Assembly (NCBI GenBank): GCA_016838825.1
Contig: JAEHKU010000001.1
Span: 1 to 64,000, forward strand
DNA from: Nitrosopumilales archaeon
GTDB taxonomy: Archaea > Thermoproteota > Nitrososphaeria > Nitrososphaerales > Nitrosopumilaceae
Length of the DNA: 64,000 nucleotides
Direction: 5' to 3'
Shown: positions 52,572 through 62,200 of the stretch, one piece after another
How positions within the stretch are numbered: the first letter of the stretch is position 1
Layout of the letters: each line of letters starts with the position of its first letter
The notes under the pieces: generated by a model
Seen by the model: the letters and a program-made list of their open reading frames with translations, nothing else
The model's database searches: none
What the model was told of the DNA's origin: nothing
Made by a program: the position numbers and the translations under genes

Positions 52572-53702
52572 TCAATGATTGAGGCTATCAAGAATATCAT
52601 GAATGTTTTTCGTGCCCACAGTAACCATTATTTTTTTTCTTGTTTTTATTGCTGCCTGACATAAACTCAACGTTTGATTTCTAGAAATTCTTTTTTTCTT
52701 AAAGTTTGTCTTGTAGATTTCTTTAATTTTAGGCAAGAATTTTTTGAGACCTATTTCTTTGGCTGCATCTATGAGGTCCTTATCCATCATAGGGAGTGGA
52801 AGCCACGGAATCAATCCTTTTTGAGATATATTTGACAAACTGTCTTCAACAAACCATAAGGGGTAAATCAAGGGCGAAATTGCAAGAGAAACTCGTTTTA
52901 TTTTATTAGATCTTGCTATAGAAGATAGAATTGCTGTTATTACATTTACAAAAACGATATGCGATCCAACTCCTTCATCTTTTATTGTAAGTTTGAAAAA
53001 TTCTAATTGTACTTGTTTGCGAACTATGGTAGGCAAGATATGATTTAATATCTTGACTGTTCTCAAGAGTTGATCTTCATTATGATAACATACTAAGATC
53101 TTAACATCAAACCCCATCTTGATAGTTTGAAGACAACAAATTGCAGAAAATTCGTCATATACAGAGCATATTATTTTTTTTTGGTGAAAATTGTAAGGAT
53201 TACCACCATATCCTTTATCCATAAAAATGCTAATGTATGCATTAGATTTTGTAAGAAATGTGTAAAGCAGCTTATCGAAGTTTTCTTTTGTTCCGGGTTT
53301 TGCTTTAAGATGTGATATTTTCTCTATCAGCGAAGTTGTTGCTGCTAATTGGATATCTTTTGGTAAGTAAGTGGACGAGTGTCCTTCAACTTGGACATAA
53401 AACTTTTCTCCCCTTAGGATTAGATTTGAACCTATTTTTGTTATAGTTGAAACGACTAGCTTGAAATTATTATCAATTTTTTTAGCTATTGCAATCTTTT
53501 CTATTCCAAAAAGTGAATTTATTGTAGATAAAATGACTATTGGCTCATCCGTATGGATTACAATAACTGGCCCGTCTTCTAATATTGTTTTAAATTTTTG
53601 ATTTCGTATTTTGATAATTTTTTTTAAGTTAGATAATAGCGATTTAGTTTTGTTAACTGATAATTGTGAGGGAAAAACTACAACTACTTGCCTATCTTTC
53701 AT
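52572..53702 (-). CDS. ThiI-like protein with THUMP domain and altered PP-loop
   Basis: A 376-residue protein with the ThiI layout: an N-terminal ferredoxin-like part, a THUMP RNA-binding domain (about 65-165, including GEKFYVQVEGHSSTYLPKDI) and a C-terminal PP-loop-like domain from about 180. The ATP-binding SGGxDS motif of 4-thiouridine synthases is replaced by CSVYDEFSAICC, so normal adenylation is unlikely. It could bind tRNA without thiolation or be a relic. The gene is divergent from cysH, which makes sulfide, a notable neighbour for a thiolation-type protein. Low certainty on function. Confidence 0.6.
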   Translation of the reverse strand: MKDRQVVVVFPSQLSVNKTKSLLSNLKKIIKIRNQKFKTILEDGPVIVIHTDEPIVILSTINSLFGIEKIAIAKKIDNNFKLVVSTITKIGSNLILRGEKFYVQVEGHSSTYLPKDIQLAATTSLIEKISHLKAKPGTKENFDKLLYTFLTKSNAYISIFMDKGYGGNPYNFHQKKIICSVYDEFSAICCLQTIKMGFDVKILVCYHNEDQLLRTVKILNHILPTIVRKQVQLEFFKLTIKDEGVGSHIVFVNVITAILSSIARSNKIKRVSLAISPLIYPLWFVEDSLSNISQKGLIPWLPLPMMDKDLIDAAKEIGLKKFLPKIKEIYKTNFKKKRISRNQTLSLCQAAIKTRKKIMVTVGTKNIHDILDSLNH

Positions 53703-53791
53703 TTTTAGTAATTATTAGTACGTTGTTTATAATCCTAGAATTGCTTGTGTACCTCGTAATAATTATATGAGATTATAAAGCTCATTTTGTT

Positions 53792-54514
53792 GTGGGAAAA
53801 TTCACTGCTGAACAAATATCTGAATTAAATAACTCACTTAAAACTCCTGATCAAGTTTTAAAGTGGACCATGGAGAATCTTCACCCCAAGGTTGCACTTG
53901 CTTCTAGTTTTGGTGCAGAAGATATGGTCCTAATTGACATGTTAATGAAAATTAATGATAAGGCAAGAATCTTTACTTTAGACACTGGTAGACTGAATCA
54001 AGAGACGTATAATGTGATGGATGAAATTAAAGACAAATACAACGCAAACATCGAAGTAATGTTTCCAGATACACGTGAAGTAGAGGAAATGGTTCGAGTA
54101 AATGGAATGAACTTATTTTATAAAAGTGCAGAAAATAGAAAACTTTGTTGCGGTATACGAAAGGTCCATCCTTTGAATAAAATGTTGACAACATTAGATG
54201 GTTGGATAACTGGTTTGCGTAGCGATCAAACTGAAAATAGATCTAATACAGCCAGATTAGAGATAGATGAGCAGCACAATAGCATGATCAAAGTAAGTCC
54301 AATCATTGATTGGAGATGGGAACAGGTTTGGGACTATATCAAGTCAAATGACATTCCGTACAATAAGTTACATGATCAAGGATATCCAAGTATAGGCTGC
54401 GAACCATGTACGCGCGCAATAAAACCAGGTGAAGACCTTAGAGCAGGTAGATGGTGGTGGGAAAGAACCTCAGATAAGGAATGCGGTCTGCACATGGATC
54501 ATGGTAGTAACTAG
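53792..54514 (+). CDS. cysH: APS/PAPS reductase
   Basis: A 240-residue PP-loop reductase starting at GTG 53792. LASSFGAEDMVLIDML and TLDTGRLNQETY bind the sulfonucleotide, and CCGIRKVHPL plus CEPCTRAIKPGEDLRAGRWW and the ECGLH active site supply the cysteine pairs of the iron-sulfur form that accepts APS. It reduces activated sulfate to sulfite. Followed 3 bases later by sat, so the two steps of sulfate assimilation are coexpressed. Confidence 0.9.
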   Translation: MGKFTAEQISELNNSLKTPDQVLKWTMENLHPKVALASSFGAEDMVLIDMLMKINDKARIFTLDTGRLNQETYNVMDEIKDKYNANIEVMFPDTREVEEMVRVNGMNLFYKSAENRKLCCGIRKVHPLNKMLTTLDGWITGLRSDQTENRSNTARLEIDEQHNSMIKVSPIIDWRWEQVWDYIKSNDIPYNKLHDQGYPSIGCEPCTRAIKPGEDLRAGRWWWERTSDKECGLHMDHGSN

Positions 54515-54517
54515 GTC

Positions 54518-55663
54518 TTGTCTCAAAGCAAAGGAATTGCCAGGCCTCACGGTGGCAAGTTAGTAAATCGTATTTCCACAAAAAACCCATCGGATCTATA
54601 TTCGGTATCTGTTAATGCGGATCTTGCAAATGATGTAGAAAACATTGCTGATGGAATATTCAGTCCTCTTGAAGGATTCTTATCGCAACAAGATTTTGAG
54701 AACGTAATCAGCAAAGGTAGATTATCAAATGATATTCCTTGGACAATCCCTATTGTTTTAGATGTAGATCAACAGACTGCTAAAAATATGAAAGATTCAG
54801 GCGATGTGCTACTGAAAGGTTCGGAAGGTAATGGTTTTGCTATTTTACATGTAGAAGATACCTTTTCTTTTGATAAGAAAGTTGCAGCAAAGGGCATTTA
54901 CGGAACTAACGATCCTAATCATCCCGGAGTGGCTAAAACTATGTCAATGAAGGATGTTCTAGTAGGTGGAAAGATAGATTATATTGGAAAGCCAACTAAT
55001 TCAGATTTAAGAAAATATAGAAAAACCCCAAAAGAAACTAGAGAAATTTTTGAAAAAGCAAATTGGAAAACGATCGTAGCATTTCAAACTCGGAACCCTC
55101 CTCATGTTGCACACGAAATGCTTCAAAAAACATCGCTAACAACACGTGACGGCCTTTTTGTTAATCCTCTGATAGGAAAGAAAAAGTCTGGTGACTTTGT
55201 TGATCAAGTCATAATAAAATGCTATGAAATTTTGATAGAACACTATTATCCAAAAAATAGGTCCATCTTAGCAACACTTCATACAGAGATGAGATACGCT
55301 GGACCAAAAGAAGCAATTCATCATGCTATTATGAGGCAAAATTATGGATGTACTCACATCATAATTGGACGAGATCATGCTGGTGTAGGAGATTACTATG
55401 CACCATTTGCAGCACAGGAGATATTCAAGCAGTTCCCTGATCTTGAAATAGCACCTATTTTTTTCCCTGCATTTTTCTATTGTAAAAAATGTCTTAACTT
55501 TACAAATGATAGAGTTTGTCCACATGAAAAAGAATTCCGAGAACAATTAAGTGGAACAAAACTTAGAACAATGATACAAGAAGGTAATACACCTTCAGAG
55601 TTCATACTCCGTCCCGAAGTATCCAAAGTAATAATGAGTTGGGACAATCCATTTGTTGCCTAG
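54518..55663 (+). CDS. sat: Sulfate adenylyltransferase
   Basis: A 381-residue monofunctional ATP sulfurylase starting at TTG 54518. [12 protein letters not shown] is the HxxH-type ATP site and [16 protein letters not shown] and the [20 protein letters not shown] segments are standard. A CKKCLNF motif with later CPHE probably binds zinc as in many archaeal enzymes. Makes APS for the reductase encoded just upstream. Confidence 0.93.
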   Translation: MSQSKGIARPHGGKLVNRISTKNPSDLYSVSVNADLANDVENIADGIFSPLEGFLSQQDFENVISKGRLSNDIPWTIPIVLDVDQQTAKNMKDSGDVLLKGSEGNGFAILHVEDTFSFDKKVAAKGIYGTNDPNHPGVAKTMSMKDVLVGGKIDYIGKPTNSDLRKYRKTPKETREIFEKANWKTIVAFQTRNPPHVAHEMLQKTSLTTRDGLFVNPLIGKKKSGDFVDQVIIKCYEILIEHYYPKNRSILATLHTEMRYAGPKEAIHHAIMRQNYGCTHIIIGRDHAGVGDYYAPFAAQEIFKQFPDLEIAPIFFPAFFYCKKCLNFTNDRVCPHEKEFREQLSGTKLRTMIQEGNTPSEFILRPEVSKVIMSWDNPFVA

Positions 55664-55693
55664 ATTTTTATTCAAGACCTAGCAGGTAACGAT

Positions 55694-56365
55694 GTGAAAA
55701 AGATAGCACCCATTTTTGGGCTATTCGTAATTTTTTCAATTTTTCCTGCCTATGCACAGACAACTTCAAACCCTTCTGTCTTAATAGAAAAAATGGAAAT
55801 TCCTTTCGAAGAATTTAACATTGTTAGCCGTGACAGTATAATTAACGAATTTGAACAAATTCATCGAAATAATTGGCAAGTAACTATCGAAAACAATCTT
55901 GTTTATGCTAACCCTCTGGGTAATGCGGCAATTAGATTATATGATTACGATAATCCTGAAAAATTTATTGAAATAGGAATGGGAAGTCCACCTGATAATA
56001 AATTGTGGTTCGCAGTACAGCTTCCCGATACTGGATATGCGGTAGTACATGATAAATTAGATAGGGGATGGGTACAGGATCTAAAGTTATTTTTGGCCTA
56101 TGAAGATAATTCAGGTCTCTCAGTAAATAATGGAAAAAGAATAGTTGTTACAAACTTGGATGTTGGTGGTTTAACACTAAACAAATTTTCCACTTTTGGT
56201 ATGGAATCATCAACTGATCCTCCTGCTACAAATTCAGGAATTCTAATTTTAGACATTGTATCTGGTGATCCTGGTCAAAACGTACTACACTTTTTTCCAT
56301 TTATCTTGGCAGGAGGTATAGGAATAATTGTTGGAGCCTTGCTGTTAACTAAGAAACGTTCCTAG
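55694..56365 (+). CDS. Secreted protein with a C-terminal membrane anchor
   Basis: A 223-residue type I membrane protein. Signal peptide about 1-22 (PIFGLFVIFSIFPAYA), an extracellular beta-rich domain with segments like WQVTIENNLVYANPLGNAAI and KLWFAVQLPDTGYAVVHDKL, and a C-terminal anchor (FFPFILAGGIGIIVGALLLT) with KKRS stop-transfer. The 3' end overlaps nth by 17 bases convergently. Family not recognised. Confidence 0.65.
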   Translation: MKKIAPIFGLFVIFSIFPAYAQTTSNPSVLIEKMEIPFEEFNIVSRDSIINEFEQIHRNNWQVTIENNLVYANPLGNAAIRLYDYDNPEKFIEIGMGSPPDNKLWFAVQLPDTGYAVVHDKLDRGWVQDLKLFLAYEDNSGLSVNNGKRIVVTNLDVGGLTLNKFSTFGMESSTDPPATNSGILILDIVSGDPGQNVLHFFPFILAGGIGIIVGALLLTKKRS

Positions 56366-57002
56366 TTTTGTAATATTTACAATCTTTTCTTATTTGACAT
56401 ACAGCACACTTGGGAGAAATAGGTCTACAAATATTTTGACCATACATTACAAATGTGTCATTAATTCTAATCCAATCTTTTTTTGGTATTTTTTTCATTA
56501 ATTCAAATTCAGTTTCTTCAGGAGTTTTTGTATTTACTAAGCCTAATCTATTACAAATTCTGTGAACATGTGTATCCACAGGAATCGCTGGTTTTTCAAA
56601 AGCATATACAAGAACACAGTTCGCAGTCTTTCTTCCAACTCCTGGGAGTTTTAACAACTCTTCTAGTTTATCTGGGACTTTACCATTATACTGAGAATCG
56701 ATTAATGATGCTACTTTGATTATTCTGCGTGCTTTTACACGATAAAAACCACAAGGTTTGATTATTTTTTTGACTGTTGACACGTTAGCTTTTGCAAGTT
56801 CTCTAGCTGTTTTGTATTTTGAAAATAATTTTTTTACTGCAACAGACGTGTTTTCATCTTTTGTTCTGGCAGAAAGTATAGTCCCTATTAGAATACTAAA
56901 TGGATTACCGCTTTCTGCTTCATGTAATTCATTAAGTGTAGTTATCCGTGGTGGGTTTACCTTATTCATAGTTTGTATCATGCCACGGAGAATTTTCTTC
57001 AT
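56349..57002 (-). CDS. nth: Endonuclease III, DNA glycosylase/AP lyase
   Basis: A 217-residue HhH-GPD glycosylase that removes oxidised pyrimidines. The helix-hairpin-helix LLKLPGVGRKTANCVLVYAF with catalytic lysine, followed by VDTHVHRICNRLGL containing the catalytic aspartate, are clear. The C-terminal iron-sulfur cluster motif CRPISPKCAVCQIRKDC is complete. Length normal for archaeal members. Confidence 0.93.
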   Translation of the reverse strand: MKKILRGMIQTMNKVNPPRITTLNELHEAESGNPFSILIGTILSARTKDENTSVAVKKLFSKYKTARELAKANVSTVKKIIKPCGFYRVKARRIIKVASLIDSQYNGKVPDKLEELLKLPGVGRKTANCVLVYAFEKPAIPVDTHVHRICNRLGLVNTKTPEETEFELMKKIPKKDWIRINDTFVMYGQNICRPISPKCAVCQIRKDCKYYKTRNVS

Positions 57003-57078
57003 CCAATCAGTTCAGTCTAATTATATTATAAGATAACCTTCGTACAAGTATTATATCTCACATGGCAGAGTATGAGTG

Positions 57079-58233
57079 ATGGAGTTAACAAAAACAGAAG
57101 AAGAAGCTATTGATGGAAAACATGGTAAAACCTTACAGATAGCATATAGAATTCTTTCAGCAATAGGGAAAGCTACTGATGCAGAAAAATTAGTTCCAAT
57201 ATATTGGGCTCATCTTTCTGGTGTCAACTATAATACAATTGGAGATGCGGGAGAAGAGTTTCTTTCAGAGCTTAGTGAGCATGCTAGATTCAAAGTAAGA
57301 ACCACTGTTAATCCTACGGGGTTCGATTTAGATACTGTTTCAAAATATGGCTTGGAAGACAAATTCATCAAGAAGCAACAAAGTATTCAAAATTCTTATG
57401 AAAGAATGGGAGCACTTCCATCATTTTCATGTATTCCATACGAAATTTTTAATCTTCCAGATAAAGGAACTCATGTTGCTTTTGGTGAAAGTAATGCAGC
57501 AATCTATGCAAATTCAGTCGCTAACCTTATAACAAATAGAGAAAGTGCGTTTAGCGCCCTTGCAAGTGCCATAACTGGAAAGAGCCCATATTCTGATTTG
57601 AGAAAAGATGGATCACAGGATCCTAGTCTTACTGTTCGCATGAAAGTAAATGAAAAAGACGAGTTGGCGTTTGGTCTATTAGGATACTTTACAGGGAAAG
57701 TAGCTGACACCTCAGTGACCATTTCGGGAGTAAAAGAGGTTGATATGAGGAGTTGCAAATCACTGTGTGCTGGCCTAGGTACCTCAGGCACATGTGGGAA
57801 ATTTATTCTTGGAGAGAAGGAAGGTGAAACGATAGATTTTGACAAAAAAGAGATGCAAGAAACTAAAGACGAACTCAATACGACTGATAAAGGAGACATA
57901 ATCACTCTTGGAAGTCCTCAGCTTGGTCTGAACGAGTTATTAGATCTATCTAATATGCTGAAAGGAAGGAAGTTCACAAAACGATGCATGATTTTTTGTC
58001 CAAGAGCAGCTCAAGAGCAAGCTCGTAAACTTGGTTATACTAATGAAATTCAACGTGCTGGGGGTGAAATTCTTTCTGATTGTTGCATTTGCCTAACTCC
58101 TCTAATTGACAAAAAGAATATTGATGATGTGATTACCAATAGTGTGAAAGGAGCATATTATCTAAAGAATACAAATCAAGTCGACGTGAATCTAAAACCA
58201 CTAAAGACCATAATAGAGGAGAATACAAAATGA
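57079..58233 (+). CDS. Phosphomevalonate dehydratase large subunit (aconitase X type)
   Basis: A 384-residue AcnX catalytic-domain protein (formerly DUF521), starting at ATG 57079. Cluster cysteines and surrounding segments include FSCIPYEIF near residue 113, CRSCKSLCAGLGTSGTCGK-like spacing around 225, KRCMIFCPRA and GGEILSDCCICLTPL near 335. In archaea this subunit with a small partner dehydrates 5-phosphomevalonate to trans-anhydromevalonate phosphate in the modified mevalonate pathway for isoprenoids. The partner follows immediately. Confidence 0.88.
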   Translation: MELTKTEEEAIDGKHGKTLQIAYRILSAIGKATDAEKLVPIYWAHLSGVNYNTIGDAGEEFLSELSEHARFKVRTTVNPTGFDLDTVSKYGLEDKFIKKQQSIQNSYERMGALPSFSCIPYEIFNLPDKGTHVAFGESNAAIYANSVANLITNRESAFSALASAITGKSPYSDLRKDGSQDPSLTVRMKVNEKDELAFGLLGYFTGKVADTSVTISGVKEVDMRSCKSLCAGLGTSGTCGKFILGEKEGETIDFDKKEMQETKDELNTTDKGDIITLGSPQLGLNELLDLSNMLKGRKFTKRCMIFCPRAAQEQARKLGYTNEIQRAGGEILSDCCICLTPLIDKKNIDDVITNSVKGAYYLKNTNQVDVNLKPLKTIIEENTK

Positions 58234-58610
58234 CAATTAAGATAATCGTAAAGGGTAAAGTAGAAGGAGAAGTGATGGTTTCAAAAAATCCTATTAACTT
58301 TCTTGGTGAAGTAGACAAAAAGACAGGAAAAGTATTAGATGAAAGGCATGATCTCTTTGGCAAATCAATTGGAGGGAAAATTCTTGTTTTCCCTTTTGGA
58401 GTTGGAAGCAGTGTTGGTGCATATACCATTTACTCATTAAAGGCAAACAGTTGTGCGCCAAAAGCTATGATTTGTAAAAAACCTGACATTACAGTAGCAT
58501 CAGGATGTGCACTTGCGAATATACCTTTGGTGATAGCTCAGAAAGAGTACGATTCACTTGTAGATGGTAAAAAGATCTTTCTAGATGCAGAATCTGGGCA
58601 GATCCTATAG
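58230..58610 (+). CDS. Phosphomevalonate dehydratase small subunit (swivel domain)
   Basis: A 126-residue swiveling domain (DUF126-type), overlapping the large-subunit stop by 4 bases (ATGA). FFVFPFGVGSSVGAYT-like phosphate/glycine region is seen as LVFPFGVGSSVGAYTIYSL, followed by a GCALANIPLV motif. It closes over the cluster domain during catalysis. The pair occurring as separate adjacent genes is the archaeal form; the product feeds the archaeal lipid pathway, to which the GGGP synthase at 10082 also belongs. Confidence 0.87.
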   Translation: MTIKIIVKGKVEGEVMVSKNPINFLGEVDKKTGKVLDERHDLFGKSIGGKILVFPFGVGSSVGAYTIYSLKANSCAPKAMICKKPDITVASGCALANIPLVIAQKEYDSLVDGKKIFLDAESGQIL

Positions 58611-59204
58611 CGCTACACGAACTACTTTTTCCATTGGATTGGATTCCTTAAAGATCGTTCCTTCAAATTTTAATACCATAGTTTCTTTTCTTTTCCAGCA
58701 ATCACTAGGGGCACCAGCTTTTTCACACGTCTGAGAAAGAAACTCTTCCTCATTCCAACCAAATTCCATAGGTACTTGAGGAAGCAAAAGGCCTGAGCCA
58801 TACTCCCACTTTACAATCAAACCGTCTCTCCCCACCTTAATTTTGGTTGGATACTGCAAAGGATCCTCTACTTTAACTTGAATGGGAGGAGTGAGAATTG
58901 TTACTTCAAAAGAAATTTCATTCAACTCGTCATATTTGACTGATGGAAAACGAGGATCTTGTGTTGCAGACAAAATGGCCGCATCAACCAGCGATTGATA
59001 CAACTTTTTTTCAGGTAAAGGATTTCCAATACAGCCTCTAAGGGTAGTAGAATTGTTTAAGGTAACAAATACTCCTGAATTGAAAGAAAATCTAGTCTTA
59101 AAATCTTCCTTCAAAACAATTCTTTTTTTTGACTTAAGATATTCTGTTACGGCTTCTCTGGCAATTTTAATAATAATTTCACCATCTGCATCTGAAAAAT
59201 TCAT
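58605..59204 (-). CDS. AMMECR1-domain protein
   Basis: A 199-residue protein of the AMMECR1 family. Conserved pieces are GVFVTLNNSTTLRGCIGNPL, ILSATQDPRFPSVKYDELNE, VGRDGLIVKWEYGSGLLLPQ and the TCEKAG segment. The family fold suggests a role in nucleotide or radical chemistry, but the function is not settled. It overlaps the Mut7-C gene by 4 bases and the neighbouring rqcH in one run, suggesting coordinated expression. Confidence 0.9.
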   Translation of the reverse strand: MNFSDADGEIIIKIAREAVTEYLKSKKRIVLKEDFKTRFSFNSGVFVTLNNSTTLRGCIGNPLPEKKLYQSLVDAAILSATQDPRFPSVKYDELNEISFEVTILTPPIQVKVEDPLQYPTKIKVGRDGLIVKWEYGSGLLLPQVPMEFGWNEEEFLSQTCEKAGAPSDCWKRKETMVLKFEGTIFKESNPMEKVVRVAL

Positions 59205-59689
59205 TTTAATCGATCGTTTAACTGAGTGACAAACTTTTGAAGCTTTTCAAAATGACTACCTTCCCAGTAAATTTTGTTGCATCTCTTACAAATCCAGAAT
59301 TCCTCAAATCTTTCTAGTACTCCATCTGGAATCTTGCCTGTAACTCGATATTTTTCTATTGATTCAAGCATGTTATTGCAAAAACCACAGCGTGAATTAC
59401 TAGTAGTGATTTCTATCTTGTTTAGCTTGATGATGCTATTAATCTGTGCAATCTGCTCAATTTCATTATCTCCTTGAATACATACCACATCAATATCCTG
59501 CTTTTTTGCAGTATTGATAAGCTGTTGATCTTTTGTAACTAGAACTCTTCTTTGGTTTTTTGCTATGTTAATTAATTTTTTATCATCTATTGATGGAAAG
59601 TATGTGGAATCATATCCTAATAGCCGTAACTTTCTTGCGAGATTGCCAAGCATAGAGTCTATTATAAAAATTGGGCTATTCACACTCAA
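59201..59689 (-). CDS. Mut7-C-type RNase/PIN-like protein
   Basis: A 162-residue protein with the Mut7-C (DUF82) pattern: FIIDSMLGNLARKLRLLGYD at the start, a central acidic-basic RVLVTKDQQL segment matching PIN-fold carboxylates, and a zinc ribbon (CGFCNNML and CKRCNKIYWEGSH) at the end. Predicted ribonuclease. Overlaps both neighbours by 4 bases, giving a tight three-gene run with rqcH and the AMMECR1 gene. Confidence 0.85.
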   Translation of the reverse strand: MSVNSPIFIIDSMLGNLARKLRLLGYDSTYFPSIDDKKLINIAKNQRRVLVTKDQQLINTAKKQDIDVVCIQGDNEIEQIAQINSIIKLNKIEITTSNSRCGFCNNMLESIEKYRVTGKIPDGVLERFEEFWICKRCNKIYWEGSHFEKLQKFVTQLNDRLK

Positions 59690-61617
59690 CTATGAATGTC
59701 TCCTTTTCCAGTTTTAACAATATGACTTTTACCTGCTGGTAGAGCCCTGACAAAATCATCTACGCTAATTGATTTCACTACACTCTCAATTGCTTGCACT
59801 TTAAGGAATTCAAATCTTATTTTTTTTGCAATTTCCGCCATTTCCGCACCATCTGGTTCAATTACAACATAAAAAATGGAATTTTTTTTAACACATTCAG
59901 CAGGTCCACACGTTATAGAATGATTTCCATCTTTCTTCAATAGACCAATACCTAACTGCATGCTAGGAATTTTGATGAAATTTCTTTGTCCTTCAATTAC
60001 AAACGAACCTTTTGGAAGAAACTGCCCGCTTGGGGCCGCTTTTTTTATCTGTTCTGGATTCACCCAATAGCTGCTCAGACCATACATTCCTTCTTTCCAT
60101 GCTCTACTGAAGCACACAGTTGCTTTGGCAGTTTCTCTTAAACTAGCGAGGGAAACACCTGAACAGTTTTTTAATATGAAAAAAGGTGATCCAAAAATCT
60201 CAGCATGAAACACTTTATCATTTTTTTCCAAATGTTTTCTGATCACAGATGAATTTGAGGAAGCATCACGACCACCTATAGCCAAAAGACCATCAGAAGT
60301 GTAAAACCACCTGTATCTTTCATACCATTCTTTTACTCTTATCTCACTATATGTTACAGAATCTTGTGTTGTTATAGATTGTTGACAGAGTCGTTCTAAT
60401 TTTTTCTGTGTTTTCTTTTTCATAGATTCAATTGATTTCATCGCAGATGATTGTTTTTTCGATTCGCTGAACAAGGTAGAAATAATTGCATGCAAAGATG
60501 AATCAGGATTAATTTGGATTTTTTGACTTCCTATAATCATGAAAAACTTACCTTTTTCTTTTATAGTTGATGACTTTTTGGTCCCAAGCATTTTGGTGAT
60601 TCTAGGATCATTTATAGACAAAATACCCTTCTCGGTTTGTTTTAAGAGCAGATTTGCAATGTTAGAAATGGCACCAGATCTTTCATTGACAAGTGATATA
60701 GCCTTAGTCTGTTCTTCAAGTTCATTTTCAAGTTCTGTTATTTTTTTATCTAAAGAAACTGTTTGAGCCGACTTTTGCTGGCTAACAATTTTTTCAGTGA
60801 AGACTGTATCCAATCCCTCCATGAAACTTGATACTTTGGTGTAATCTTGGCTTTCAATTTTTCCTAATGCAAGTGGAAACACATCTAATTCTTGTTTGTC
60901 TTTTATTATACGAGGTTCGTGCTTTCCTTCGACAATTTTATCCGTTAGTGTTTTTACTGCAGTAAACAACTTTCCAATGTCCTTGCTAGAGACGGATTTT
61001 CCATTTTTCTGAGGATCAATCTCAGCGAGTTTACAAATTTCCTCAACATATTTTGATGGCAAACCCAGGTTTCTACCAATCCAACGTCCTACTGTACCGG
61101 AATACGATAAAATCTCTTCAAAAGTTTCGCTTGTTACTTCGAAGATATTTAATGAATTCTGTGGTGGAGGTTGATAGGTTAGTCCGATTCTTAATTTTCT
61201 GTGTCTAACATCAAGAGAGTGAAGTAATGCAAGAATTTTCATATCTTTATTACATAAAATTATATTTCCGTCTCCAAAGAATTCCCCAACAAGAATAAAG
61301 TCTTGTTCATATCCACTGAATGTTAAATATGCAATTCTCTCAGCACCAATTTGTTCGATCTTTGTGAGCTTTGTTCGCAGTAGATTATTTCGTAATCGCC
61401 TTAACAGATCCTTATGTTCTACTTGATTAAGCTTGAGAGATGTAATCCATAATCCGAATGTTGTAAACATTAGCATAATGTCTTGTTTCTTTGGATGGTG
61501 TAGTTTGAAGAGAAAACTATTGCTATTCATTCCATAGATATTACTTACATAGTAATCCTCGGTTTTCCCAGTAATCTCATTTACTAGAAAACGAAGTTCA
61601 ATTCCTGTTAGAGTCAT
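59686..61617 (-). CDS. rqcH: RqcH/NEMF-family ribosome quality-control protein
   Basis: A 643-residue NFACT protein. The N-terminal NFACT-N part (TGIELRFLVNEI, LRRLRNNLLRTKLTKIEQIG) is followed by helix-hairpin-helix segments, a long coiled coil (about 280-400), and NFACT-R (RWFYTSDGLLAIGGRDASSN) with the DR motif. Homologues bind stalled 50S subunits and add C-terminal tails to nascent chains; archaeal tailing is known in the family. Length normal. Confidence 0.9.
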   Translation of the reverse strand: MTLTGIELRFLVNEITGKTEDYYVSNIYGMNSNSFLFKLHHPKKQDIMLMFTTFGLWITSLKLNQVEHKDLLRRLRNNLLRTKLTKIEQIGAERIAYLTFSGYEQDFILVGEFFGDGNIILCNKDMKILALLHSLDVRHRKLRIGLTYQPPPQNSLNIFEVTSETFEEILSYSGTVGRWIGRNLGLPSKYVEEICKLAEIDPQKNGKSVSSKDIGKLFTAVKTLTDKIVEGKHEPRIIKDKQELDVFPLALGKIESQDYTKVSSFMEGLDTVFTEKIVSQQKSAQTVSLDKKITELENELEEQTKAISLVNERSGAISNIANLLLKQTEKGILSINDPRITKMLGTKKSSTIKEKGKFFMIIGSQKIQINPDSSLHAIISTLFSESKKQSSAMKSIESMKKKTQKKLERLCQQSITTQDSVTYSEIRVKEWYERYRWFYTSDGLLAIGGRDASSNSSVIRKHLEKNDKVFHAEIFGSPFFILKNCSGVSLASLRETAKATVCFSRAWKEGMYGLSSYWVNPEQIKKAAPSGQFLPKGSFVIEGQRNFIKIPSMQLGIGLLKKDGNHSITCGPAECVKKNSIFYVVIEPDGAEMAEIAKKIRFEFLKVQAIESVVKSISVDDFVRALPAGKSHIVKTGKGDIHS

Positions 61618-61705
61618 GATGGTAATATTATATCCGCAAAATTATACTCTTACTGCTAAAGAAGTGTTATGAATAACCAAAGACTTTAAACAAGGTGCTT
61701 CAGGA

Positions 61706-62167
61706 GTGACCCTAGAAATTTCATTGACTAAACATAGCAAGAAAAAATATCCTCAGGGAAAGCGTCCTCAGGAAAAACCAGATGAACCAGATGATACTGG
61801 AAATAACATCCCTCCAACTGAACCTGCAGTAAGCCCCACTCAGGAAGCTGCAGCTGAAAAACAATTGAGCTTTCTATTCTGGCTACGTGTAGGCTTGGCA
61901 GTTATGGGTGGAATTATTTCGGAATTTGCATTGGAATCCATTGAAGGGGAGGAAAGACGATGGGCGTCAATTGCAATTTTGATTATAATCTATATCATAT
62001 CATATGGCATTGCAAAAGGAATGCGAATTCCATCACCACCATCTAGTAAGAAAAAGCTTGTAACAACGGGTATAGGAAGTTATGTTTTCATATTCTTATT
62101 CACATGGATTCTAATTCATACTATTATTAACAGTCTTACTGGTATTGATAGTACTCTGTTCACATAG
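61706..62167 (+). CDS. Membrane protein with proline-rich N-terminus and three helices
   Basis: A 153-residue protein starting at GTG 61706 after CAGGA. Residues 1-55 are polar and proline rich (PQGKRPQEKPDEPDDTGNNI), then three hydrophobic helices (FLFWLRVGLAVMGGIISEFA; WASIAILIIIYIISYGIA; YVFIFLFTWILIHTII). The three-helix, short-loop form resembles the archaeal EMC6-like group, but the match is weak. Precedes the cobalamin genes by 33 bases. Confidence 0.55.
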   Translation: MTLEISLTKHSKKKYPQGKRPQEKPDEPDDTGNNIPPTEPAVSPTQEAAAEKQLSFLFWLRVGLAVMGGIISEFALESIEGEERRWASIAILIIIYIISYGIAKGMRIPSPPSSKKKLVTTGIGSYVFIFLFTWILIHTIINSLTGIDSTLFT

Positions 62168-62200
62168 CACTAAAATTAGTAATACTTACAACTAGTCTAA

